From contig JADHSW010000196.1 of assembly GCA_016776705.1 (NCBI GenBank), positions 1 to 5,301 on the forward strand: a DNA stretch of 5,301 bases, in the 5' to 3' direction. This document shows, piece after piece, positions 1 to 5,301 of this stretch. The stretch is from Rhodospirillales bacterium. Its GTDB lineage: Bacteria; Pseudomonadota; Alphaproteobacteria; Rhodospirillales; JABHCV01. Each line of letters opens with the position of its first letter. Position 1 is the stretch's first letter. A program made the translations under genes and the position numbers. The notes beneath the pieces are model-generated. The model saw only the letters and a program-made list of their open reading frames with translations, did no database searches and was not told the origin of the DNA.

Positions 1-3000
1 GCATCCCGGTTTTCTCCTTAAGCTCAAAGACAAAGGTATCGCCAACACGATTGATCAGAGAGTTGGTAATCCGTGTTGCGATGATTTCACGCCGCAAGCG
101 GTGTTTTTCGATTCCTGTTCGGAATTTGCCCTGTAATGGTGTCGGAAAATACCGGATAAGATCATTCGCTGTTGCCGGATCATCGGGCACATCAGACGCT
201 AAAATTTCCTCGTACAAGGATAGTTTGGCATAAGCCAGAACGACGGATAATTCAGGCCGTGTAAGCCCAACCCGTTGTGCTACACGCTCAGCGATGGTTT
301 CGTCATCCGGCAGAAATTCAACGGCCCTGTTCAGCAAGTCGCGGCGCTCCAGATCCCGCATCAGCCGCATCTGATTTTCCGTCGCGTGATAGCCCCGGGC
401 CTGAACCACTGAAATCGCCTGACTTTGCTGATAGTTATCAATCAACACCAGATCGGAGACCTCGTCCGTCATAACGGCCAACAGCTTGTTACGATCCTTC
501 CCGCTCAGCTTGCCTTCAGCAACGCTGGCATCAATCAGGATCTTGATGTTGACCTCATGATCCGAACAATCGACACCTGCCGAATTATCAATGAAATCCG
601 TATTCAGGCGGCCGCCACGAAGCGCATAATCTATACGCCCTAATTGTGTCGTTCCCAGATTTGCCCCTTCACCGATCACTCTGGCGGCAACGTTCTCACC
701 ATTAATCCGGATCGCATCATTGGCCCTGTCACCGGCCTCGGCATGGCTTTCCGATTCTGCCTTGATGTATGTTCCAATGCCGCCAAACCATAGTAGGTCA
801 ACCTGGGCGGAGAGCATGGCGCGCAATAATTCATTGGGGGTGACCTTATCTTTTGCCAGGCCAAACATCTTCCGGATCTCTGGCGTCAGGGTGATGGACT
901 TGGCGGATCGTTCATAAATCATGGCGCCCTTGGACATGATTTTTTTGTCATAGTCCGTCCACGATGAGCGCCCCAAGTTGAACAGGCGGCTTCGCTCAAT
1001 CCAGCTTTTTGCCGGATCTGGATTTGGGTCGATAAAGATATGCAGATGATTAAAGGCACCGAGCAGCTTGATGTGCTTGGATAACAGCATGCCGTTTCCA
1101 AAAACGTCGCCGGACATGTCTCCTACGCCAATGGCCGTAAAATCTTCGTTTTGTATATCGGTGCCCATTTCACGGAAATGTCGTTTGACGGATTCCCACG
1201 CGCCCTTGGCGGTAATGCCCATTCCTTTATGATCATATCCTTGGCTGCCGCCAGATGCGAAAGCATCGCCGAGCCAGTGGCCGTATCTTTCGGACACGCC
1301 ATTGGCGATATCAGAAAATGTGGCCGTTCCCTTGTCTGCGGCAACAACCAGATAGGGATCATCCTCGTCACGGCGCACAACTTGCTTCGGTGACTTGATC
1401 CCGTTACCGACAATATTATCGGTCAAGTCCAGCAAGCCTGAAATGAATGTCTGATAGCAGGCAATCCCTTCCGCCATGAAAGCATCACGACCACCATCTG
1501 CCGGTGGTCGCTTGACGACGAAACCGCCCTTTGACCCGACAGGAATAATGACGGCGTTTTTGACCTGTTGCGCCTTGACCAATCCCAGAACTTCGGTCCT
1601 GAAATCTTCCGGCCGATCGGACCAGCGCAGTCCGCCACGCGCAACCATGCCAAAGCGAAGGTGGACACCTTCAACCCGCGGGCTATAGACAAAAATTTCC
1701 CGCAATGGGCGGGGCAGGGGAAGCCCTTCGAGGGCCCGGGAGTTCAACTTGAAGGAAAGATAGGATTTATTCTCACCATCCTGATCAAGTTGGTAATAAT
1801 TGGTGCGGAGCGTGCTGTCGACCCCGTTCAGGAAACGTCTGAGGATTCGGTCTTCATCAGCACTACTGACATTTTCCAACCCTGCTTCAAATGCCTTCTT
1901 GATGCGGGCGGAATCCTTTGACGCGGTTTTCTGGTGTGCCGGATCAAACATGGCCTGGAACAGATCAACGATCATTCGCGCCAGTCCGGGATTTTTTGAC
2001 AGGGTCTGTTCCATATAAATTTGTGAAAACGGAATGCCCGCCTGTCGAAGGTACTTACAATAGGCCCGAATAACCACGACCTGGCGCCATGTCAGGCCGC
2101 CGCGAGAAACCAGTGCGTTGAACCCATCACTTTCCACCGCGCCATACCAGACTCGCTGGAAGGCATCGTGAAAGTTATCGCGAATATCATCGACATTGAC
2201 CGGCATTCCATCTTGTGTGACGAGGCCGAAGTCATGGATCATTACAACATGACCGGTATCATTCCGCGGCTCGACCTTGTGCGGGGCCTCCTCAATGACA
2301 CGGAAACCCATGTGCTCAAACATCGGCAGCGCATCTGATAGCGGTATGGGCGTATCCGGATGGTAAAGCTTGAAACGCACCAGGGCGTCTTTACTGCCTG
2401 TTATGTCATAGAGGCTCATGCCGATAATGCCAGTTTCAAGTACACGCTCGATCATCACCATGTCGTCTACAGCTACGGCGGCGTCATATTGTTCCTGATA
2501 GCCGGGGCCAAACGCCTGGCCATAGCGGGCCATCTGATCGCTTACATCCCGTTCACTGAACCGCTGGCAGAGGGCATCTTCAAGCTTATCGCTCCAGGCG
2601 CGGGACGCCATGACGAGTTGCTCTTCGAGCGCCTGGGCATCATAGGCGGGGATCGCCCCCGGGGTGGTCTTAATGATGAAGTGAACACGGGCCAACGGCC
2701 CGTCCCCTAACTGGGTGCGGAAAGCAACCAGACGCCCGTTAAAGGCGCTGGCCAGAATATCGCCAACCTTGAATCGCAGATCACTGTTGAACCGATCCCG
2801 CGGCACGTAAACAAGACACGACATGTGCCGCTCAAAATCATCCTTGCGCATGAACAGCGCAACGCGCTGGCGTTCTTGCAGATGCAAAATGCCCTTGGCC
2901 GTCTCAAGTAACTCATTGTCAGAAATCTGGAACAGTTCATCGCGTGGATAGGTTTCCAGAATATTCATCAACGCCTTGCCGTCATGGCTGGCTGGCCGGA

Positions 3001-4099
3001 ATCCCGCTCGTTGAATAACACGGTCCAGTTTCTGGCGCAGCAGGGGAATTTCGCGTGGGGTACGGTTATAGGCCGTAGAGGTAAACAGACCGATGAATAC
3101 TCGCTGTCCGATGACATTGCCCCGTGCATTGTGACGCTTGATGGCGATGGCATCCATGTGTACCCGGCGATGAACCGTTGAGCGTTGGTTGGTCTTTGTC
3201 ACCATCAAAAAATCCGGATGGCGCATGAAGGCATCGACTTCGGGTGGTGTCGATCCTTTTGCCCCTTTTTTTGCTGAGACATTCTCAAAAACCATGGCAG
3301 AGGGGTCGCGCAGGATGCCAAGACCGGTTTTTTTGTCAATTGTTGCCGATGCCGCACGGCCGGATTTTTTGAAGGTGTAATCCCGGTAACCCAGAAACGT
3401 GAAATGGTTATCATGGATCCAGCGCAGAAAATCCCGGGATTCAGATATAGATTCAGACGAATACCCGGTTATGCCGCCGGCTTCCAGTTCTTCGATAAGC
3501 GACCACATGCGATGGCGCATGGCGCGCCAATCTTCCACAGACGCCCGCACATCTTTCAAGACCCTCTCCAGACCCTGCTTAATTTCCTTCAACCGGGCAC
3601 CACTTTCCCGGGTCACCTCAATATGCATAAAGGATTCCCGCGCGACATCCGGGTCGCCCGAGCTCGCATCAGCAACGTCGCGCAGGGCACCCTTGGCCGT
3701 GCGGGTAACGGCCATGATCGGATGAACGACCAAATGAACCGTCAAATCAAGGCGGGTCAGTTCCGCCGTGATAGAATCCACAAGGAAGGGCATGTCATCT
3801 GTGACCGCCTCGACAATCGTTCGCTCGGACTCCCACCCATCTGATTTTTCGGCCGGGTTGAAGACACGGACAATCGCCTGGCCCGGTCGACGAGTCTGGC
3901 TGGCCTCAAGTTGATTGACCGCAATTGCAGCCAATTCGTTCGAATCCCGTTCAATGATGTCATGAGGGGGTATATTCTCGAAATACTGTCGGACGTACCG
4001 CTCTGCCAGCGCTGCTTTTGTTTTCCCCAGGCGCTTGCGTGCCGACGCCGAAATTTTCCCAATCAGCCGCGACGTCGTTTGTTCAGTTTTTGCCGCCAT
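1..4099 (-). CDS. gdhZ: NAD-dependent glutamate dehydrogenase, large (~180 kDa) class; C-terminus outside window
   Basis: Catalyses oxidative deamination of L-glutamate to 2-oxoglutarate and ammonium with NAD+, in the cytoplasm. Read from the ATG at 4099, the frame stays open for 1366 codons to the window edge with no stop or frameshift; family members are about 1600 residues, so the last 200-250 are missing. The N-terminal half (about residues 30-700) matches the ACT-like and helical regulatory part of this class, for example DDMPFLVDS at 101-109. The catalytic core carries RGGLRWSDR (821-829), a conserved Lys842, and PVGSKGGF (853-860), whose Lys857 aligns with the catalytic lysine of smaller GDHs. 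GVGDMSGDVFGNG (991-1003) is the dinucleotide-binding glycine-rich segment, and NTDFIDNSAGVDCSDHE (1166-1182) is another class signature. The start is supported by an RBS at 4109-4116 and by an N-terminus of normal length. The symbol follows Caulobacter usage, where GdhZ also modulates FtsZ; that second role cannot be judged here. The same family is called gdhB in Pseudomonas. Confidence 0.96.
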   Translation of the reverse strand, partial: MAAKTEQTTSRLIGKISASARKRLGKTKAALAERYVRQYFENIPPHDIIERDSNELAAIAVNQLEASQTRRPGQAIVRVFNPAEKSDGWESERTIVEAVTDDMPFLVDSITAELTRLDLTVHLVVHPIMAVTRTAKGALRDVADASSGDPDVARESFMHIEVTRESGARLKEIKQGLERVLKDVRASVEDWRAMRHRMWSLIEELEAGGITGYSSESISESRDFLRWIHDNHFTFLGYRDYTFKKSGRAASATIDKKTGLGILRDPSAMVFENVSAKKGAKGSTPPEVDAFMRHPDFLMVTKTNQRSTVHRRVHMDAIAIKRHNARGNVIGQRVFIGLFTSTAYNRTPREIPLLRQKLDRVIQRAGFRPASHDGKALMNILETYPRDELFQISDNELLETAKGILHLQERQRVALFMRKDDFERHMSCLVYVPRDRFNSDLRFKVGDILASAFNGRLVAFRTQLGDGPLARVHFIIKTTPGAIPAYDAQALEEQLVMASRAWSDKLEDALCQRFSERDVSDQMARYGQAFGPGYQEQYDAAVAVDDMVMIERVLETGIIGMSLYDITGSKDALVRFKLYHPDTPIPLSDALPMFEHMGFRVIEEAPHKVEPRNDTGHVVMIHDFGLVTQDGMPVNVDDIRDNFHDAFQRVWYGAVESDGFNALVSRGGLTWRQVVVIRAYCKYLRQAGIPFSQIYMEQTLSKNPGLARMIVDLFQAMFDPAHQKTASKDSARIKKAFEAGLENVSSADEDRILRRFLNGVDSTLRTNYYQLDQDGENKSYLSFKLNSRALEGLPLPRPLREIFVYSPRVEGVHLRFGMVARGGLRWSDRPEDFRTEVLGLVKAQQVKNAVIIPVGSKGGFVVKRPPADGGRDAFMAEGIACYQTFISGLLDLTDNIVGNGIKSPKQVVRRDEDDPYLVVAADKGTATFSDIANGVSERYGHWLGDAFASGGSQGYDHKGMGITAKGAWESVKRHFREMGTDIQNEDFTAIGVGDMSGDVFGNGMLLSKHIKLLGAFNHLHIFIDPNPDPAKSWIERSRLFNLGRSSWTDYDKKIMSKGAMIYERSAKSITLTPEIRKMFGLAKDKVTPNELLRAMLSAQVDLLWFGGIGTYIKAESESHAEAGDRANDAIRINGENVAARVIGEGANLGTTQLGRIDYALRGGRLNTDFIDNSAGVDCSDHEVNIKILIDASVAEGKLSGKDRNKLLAVMTDEVSDLVLIDNYQQSQAISVVQARGYHATENQMRLMRDLERRDLLNRAVEFLPDDETIAERVAQRVGLTRPELSVVLAYAKLSLYEEILASDVPDDPATANDLIRYFPTPLQGKFRTGIEKHRLRREIIATRITNSLINRVGDTFVFELKEKTGM

Positions 4100-4108
4100 G
4101 AAATAAAA

Positions 4109-4116
4109 TCCCCTCT
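4109..4116 (-). promoter_or_regulatory. Ribosome binding site of the glutamate dehydrogenase gene
   Basis: On the minus strand this reads AGAGGGGA and ends 9 bases before the ATG at 4099. It is a purine-rich partial match to the anti-Shine-Dalgarno and supports this ATG as the start. Confidence 0.6.
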
Positions 4117-4142
4117 GATCTCCAAGCTCCTTAACCCCCTGT

Positions 4143-4173
4143 ATTGTATGTAGGTTAGCCCATTTGGATTCAA
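4143..4173 (-). promoter_or_regulatory. Candidate sigma-70 type promoter of the glutamate dehydrogenase gene
   Basis: On the minus strand a TTGAAT box (4168-4173, 4 of 6 to consensus) lies 19 bases from TACAAT (4143-4148, 5 of 6). Transcription would start near 4136, giving a leader of about 37 bases that contains the RBS. The spacer is longer than ideal, so this is a weak call. A GANTC site (4167-4171) overlaps the -35 box. Confidence 0.3.
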
Positions 4174-4220
4174 GAAGGGAAGCGGGTAAACGCTTGTCCG
4201 CCATTTTTATCATGCCGCCA

Positions 4221-4236
4221 TGACGTCACGGTGACG
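4221..4236. repeat. Overlapping palindromes between tRNA-Gly and the dehydrogenase gene
   Basis: TGACGTCA (4221-4228) is a perfect 8-base palindrome. It overlaps a perfect 13-base inverted repeat, CGTCAC-G-GTGACG (4224-4236). The core GTGACG/CGTCAC thus occurs as closely packed half-sites, upstream of the candidate dehydrogenase promoter. The symmetry is what a dimeric regulator site would show, but I cannot assign a regulator. Confidence 0.45.
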
Positions 4237-4252
4237 AAACAGGACAATCCAA

Positions 4253-4272
4253 CACAGGTTATTATCCCTGTG
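4253..4272 (-). terminator. Small hairpin downstream of tRNA-Gly, possible weak terminator or 3' processing element
   Basis: A perfect 6-base stem (CACAGG/CCTGTG) with an 8-base loop begins 29 bases past the encoded CCA of the tRNA, on the tRNA strand. No U-run follows it, so it is not a standard intrinsic terminator. It could mark the transcript end, protect a processed 3' end, or be chance. If it does not terminate, the tRNA transcript would continue into the dehydrogenase gene. Confidence 0.25.
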
Positions 4273-4301
4273 AAGTCTGAATATCCTGATCTAAGAGGAA
4301 A

Positions 4302-4376
4302 TGGAGCGGGCGATGAGATTCGAACTCACGACATTCTCGTTGGCAACGAGATGCTCTACCACTGAGCTACGCCCGC
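4302..4376 (-). tRNA. tRNA-Gly, anticodon GCC
   Basis: The minus strand folds into a complete 75-base cloverleaf including an encoded 3' CCA (4302-4304). The acceptor stem GCGGGCG pairs fully with CGCCCGC. The D arm is GCTC/GAGC with loop AGTGGTA. The anticodon stem TCTCG/CGAGA carries loop TTGCCAA, so the anticodon is GCC (4342-4344), reading GGC and GGU glycine codons. The T arm GTGAG/CTCAT has one G-T wobble and the standard loop TTCGAAT. The discriminator base is T73, as usual for bacterial glycine tRNAs. It lies 202 bases upstream of the dehydrogenase start on the same strand and is divergent from the editing gene. No other tRNA lies next to it in the window. Confidence 0.97.
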
Positions 4377-4420
4377 GTGCTTTGTGTCGACTCTGAAACA
4401 GGGTGACCGGAAGCGCGCCG

Positions 4421-4448
4421 ATAATACGCATCATGCGTGTCTTTGCAA
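4421..4448 (-). promoter_or_regulatory. Candidate promoter of tRNA-Gly
   Basis: On the minus strand TTGCAA (4443-4448, 4 of 6 to consensus) is followed after 16 bases by TATTAT (4421-4426, 5 of 6). The expected transcription start is near 4414, giving a 5' leader of roughly 35-40 bases to be removed by RNase P. The call rests on box similarity and position only. Confidence 0.4.
4426..4438. repeat. Perfect 13-base inverted repeat in the spacer of the tRNA promoter
   Basis: ACGCAT-C-ATGCGT is perfectly symmetric around one central base. It falls between the candidate -35 and -10 boxes of the tRNA-Gly promoter and touches the edge of the -10 box. A bound dimer would block polymerase there, but no regulator can be named. 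Confidence 0.4.
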
Positions 4449-4480
4449 GGGTCATCTTCACTCAAAACTTTCTTGGGATC

Positions 4481-4509
4481 AGGGCCCATAATTCCGGGAA
4501 TGGGGCCTT
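4481..4509. repeat. Imperfect inverted repeat next to the -35 box of the editing gene promoter
   Basis: The outer arms AGGGCCC (4481-4487) and GGGCCTT (4503-4509) pair over 7 bases, with one G-T wobble. They enclose a perfect inner repeat, ATTCC-G-GGAAT (4491-4501). The right arm overlaps the first two bases of the candidate -35 box at 4508-4513. No T-run follows on either strand, so an intrinsic terminator is unlikely; an operator is a possible reading. The remainder of the 4377-4544 spacer holds only the two candidate promoters and the 13-base repeat. Confidence 0.4.
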
Positions 4510-4537
4510 GAGAATTCGTGCCCGTACGGTTTATTAT
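4508..4537 (+). promoter_or_regulatory. Promoter of the prolyl-tRNA editing gene, predicted to give a leaderless mRNA
   Basis: TTGAGA (4508-4513, 5 of 6 to consensus) lies 18 bases from TATTAT (4532-4537, 5 of 6). Seven bases separate the -10 box from the ATG at 4545, so the predicted transcription start falls on or beside the first base of that codon. This fits the absence of a Shine-Dalgarno before the ATG. It also argues against the in-frame GTG at 4518, which lies inside the promoter spacer. Confidence 0.6.
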
Positions 4538-4544
4538 CCGGCCC

Positions 4545-5045
4545 ATGCCTCGGACCACGCCAAAGACACGCGAACAGCTGTTTGAACATCTTGCCGATCT
4601 CGGGATTGAGACATCCACGATTGAGCATTCGCCTGCCTTTACGGTCGATGACAGCAAGGCCTTTCGCGGCGAGCTTTCCGGCGCACATTGCAAAAACTTG
4701 TTCCTGAAAGACAAGAAGGGCGATATCTGGCTGGTTGTATCGCTGGAAGATCGCGCCATCGACATGAAAGACTTGCGCCACCTGATAGGCTCCAACCACC
4801 TTTCCTTCGGCAAGCCTGAGTTGTTAATGGAAATTCTCGGCATTGTGCCCGGATCGGTTACGCCTTTCGCCCTGATCAATGACGTTGATCGCCGGGTTAA
4901 TGTCGTCCTCGATGCTGAAATGATGACTCACAGCATGCTCAATTATCATCCGCTGGTTAATAATGCGACAACAGCCATCATGCCAGATGATCTGATCGCC
5001 TTTATTCGGTCCTGCGGTCATGAGCCGGCGATTGTCGAACTATAA
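4545..5045 (+). CDS. Prolyl-tRNA editing protein, YbaK/ProX family (PrdX / ProXp type)
   Basis: A free-standing trans-editing deacylase of 166 residues, related to the insertion domain of bacterial prolyl-tRNA synthetase. Such proteins hydrolyse wrongly charged tRNA-Pro (typically Ala-tRNA-Pro in the PrdX/ProXp-ala group) in the cytoplasm. The single domain fills the protein. Visible family features are the N-terminal helix TREQLFEHLADLGI (8-21), the EHSPAFTVDDS segment (27-37), and HCKNLFLKDKKG (48-59), whose Lys50 matches the family's conserved lysine. Further features are GSVTPFALIND (103-113), HPLVNNATTAI (135-145) and a C-terminal GHEPAIVEL. Length is normal for the family. The ATG at 4545 is preferred over the in-frame GTG at 4518 because homologues begin close to the TREQLF helix and the GTG falls within the likely promoter. 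It is divergent from tRNA-Gly and followed by a codirectional gene after 116 bases. The exact amino-acid and tRNA specificity cannot be read from the sequence. Confidence 0.93.
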   Translation: MPRTTPKTREQLFEHLADLGIETSTIEHSPAFTVDDSKAFRGELSGAHCKNLFLKDKKGDIWLVVSLEDRAIDMKDLRHLIGSNHLSFGKPELLMEILGIVPGSVTPFALINDVDRRVNVVLDAEMMTHSMLNYHPLVNNATTAIMPDDLIAFIRSCGHEPAIVEL

Positions 5046-5051
5046 GCTTAA

Positions 5052-5077
5052 GTGGCACCAACCGCCTTCGATGCCAC
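5052..5077 (+). terminator. Possible weak terminator hairpin after the editing gene
   Basis: GTGGCA (5052-5057) and TGCCAC (5072-5077) form a perfect 6-base stem with a 14-base loop, starting 6 bases after the stop codon. The following bases are not T-rich, so this is at best a weak or Rho-assisted end signal. The next gene could be partly co-transcribed. Confidence 0.3.
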
Positions 5078-5147
5078 CTCATTCGGGTCATAGGGCTTGC
5101 GTTAACTGACGGAAACCGCCATCTCTATCTAATAGATTTGTAAAAAC

Positions 5148-5153
5148 GGAAGA
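5148..5153 (+). promoter_or_regulatory. Ribosome binding site of the rightmost gene
   Basis: GGAAGA lies 8 bases before the ATG at 5162, a normal spacing for translation initiation. I saw no convincing promoter in the 5046-5161 spacer; TTAACT (5102-5107) with TATCTA (5126-5131) is only a poor match. Confidence 0.55.
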
Positions 5154-5161
5154 TGTGAACC

Positions 5162-5301
5162 ATGGCCATTATTATCGGACCGGAAAACAATTCAGCGAAC
5201 ACCAGTCCCGATACGTCGCCCGATGCGCCCAAGGGTAATACAGATCCCTTGGTTGGCGGTCCCGAGACCCTTTCTGCAGGTCCGGCAGCCCCACCCCAAG
5301 G
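5162..5301 (+). CDS. N-terminus of a gene cut by the window edge; possibly a YbbN-type thioredoxin
   Basis: The frame opens at an ATG preceded by a well-spaced GGAAGA and stays open for 46 codons to the edge. The peptide begins MAIIIGPENN and then becomes a Pro/Ser/Gly/Asn-rich stretch with 9 prolines and no cysteine, suggesting a flexible N-terminal extension. There is no charged n-region plus hydrophobic core as in a signal peptide. No catalytic motif is in view. The identity is inferred from gene order: in many alphaproteobacteria a thioredoxin or co-chaperone YbbN gene follows the PrdX-like gene, and such proteins often start with a short Met-x-x-Ile-Ile-Gly type sequence before the thioredoxin fold. 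That the frame is coding is likely; the function is a guess that the CxxC region beyond the edge would settle. Confidence 0.5.
   Translation, partial: MAIIIGPENNSANTSPDTSPDAPKGNTDPLVGGPETLSAGPAAPPQ

Noticed and set aside
3404..3844. Plus-strand open frame of 146 codons inside the dehydrogenase region
   Set aside because: It lies wholly antisense to the continuous dehydrogenase frame, which shows strong family motifs. Its product is rich in Arg, His and Pro with no recognisable domain. It is a shadow frame, as are the other plus-strand frames in 51-4060.
4198..4220. Direct repeat CCGCCA (4198-4203 and 4215-4220)
   Set aside because: Six-base repeats at this spacing are common by chance, and the flanks are not similar.
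4302..4376. tRNA-Gly as an attachment site for an integrated element
   Set aside because: No integrase, no duplicated tRNA 3' end and no foreign-looking genes are present in the window.
4518..4544. GTG at 4518 as an earlier start of the editing gene
   Set aside because: It would add nine residues not expected from the family and lies between the -35 and -10 boxes of the likely promoter.
4367..4879. Minus-strand open frame of 170 codons opposite the editing gene and overlapping the tRNA
   Set aside because: It is antisense to a well-supported gene and runs into the tRNA-Gly sequence. Its composition is not protein-like.
1..5301. A new defence, mobile or otherwise undescribed multi-gene system
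   Set aside because: All visible coding sequence belongs to recognisable housekeeping families or is a truncated start. No repeat array, reverse transcriptase, nuclease or toxin-antitoxin pair is seen.

Overview
The window looks like a chromosomal housekeeping segment of an alphaproteobacterium with moderate GC content. The evidence is a very large NAD-dependent glutamate dehydrogenase of the ~180 kDa class, a prolyl-tRNA editing protein of the PrdX/ProXp type, and the start of a gene that at this position in many alphaproteobacteria is a YbbN-type thioredoxin. There are no transposases, phage genes, CRISPR arrays or other mobile signatures, and I cannot name a genus.

Layout. Bases 1-4099 (minus strand) are one uninterrupted reading frame: the first 1366 codons of the glutamate dehydrogenase, which runs off the left edge before its C-terminus. 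Bases 4100-4301 are its upstream region, with a Shine-Dalgarno, a weak candidate promoter, a compact palindrome cluster and a small hairpin. Bases 4302-4376 (minus) encode tRNA-Gly(GCC) with an encoded CCA, oriented towards the dehydrogenase gene. Bases 4377-4544 form a divergent control region: one candidate promoter fires left into the tRNA, the other fires right into the editing gene. Bases 4545-5045 (plus) are the complete 166-residue prolyl-tRNA editing protein. Bases 5046-5161 are a short spacer with a possible weak terminator and an RBS. From 5162 a second plus-strand gene begins and runs off the right edge; only a 46-residue Pro/Ser/Gly/Asn-rich N-terminus is visible.

How the parts relate. 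The dehydrogenase deaminates glutamate to 2-oxoglutarate and links amino-acid catabolism to the TCA cycle. The tRNA and the editing protein both serve translation; the editing protein hydrolyses mischarged tRNA-Pro. The physical link may be only positional, although the tRNA lies upstream of and codirectional with the dehydrogenase, so read-through is possible.

I see no convincing new biological system. The most interesting sequence-level observation is that the editing gene appears to be leaderless: a near-consensus promoter places the expected transcription start on or next to the A of its ATG, and an imperfect inverted repeat touches the -35 box. The control regions also hold several short perfect palindromes that no gene call explains.
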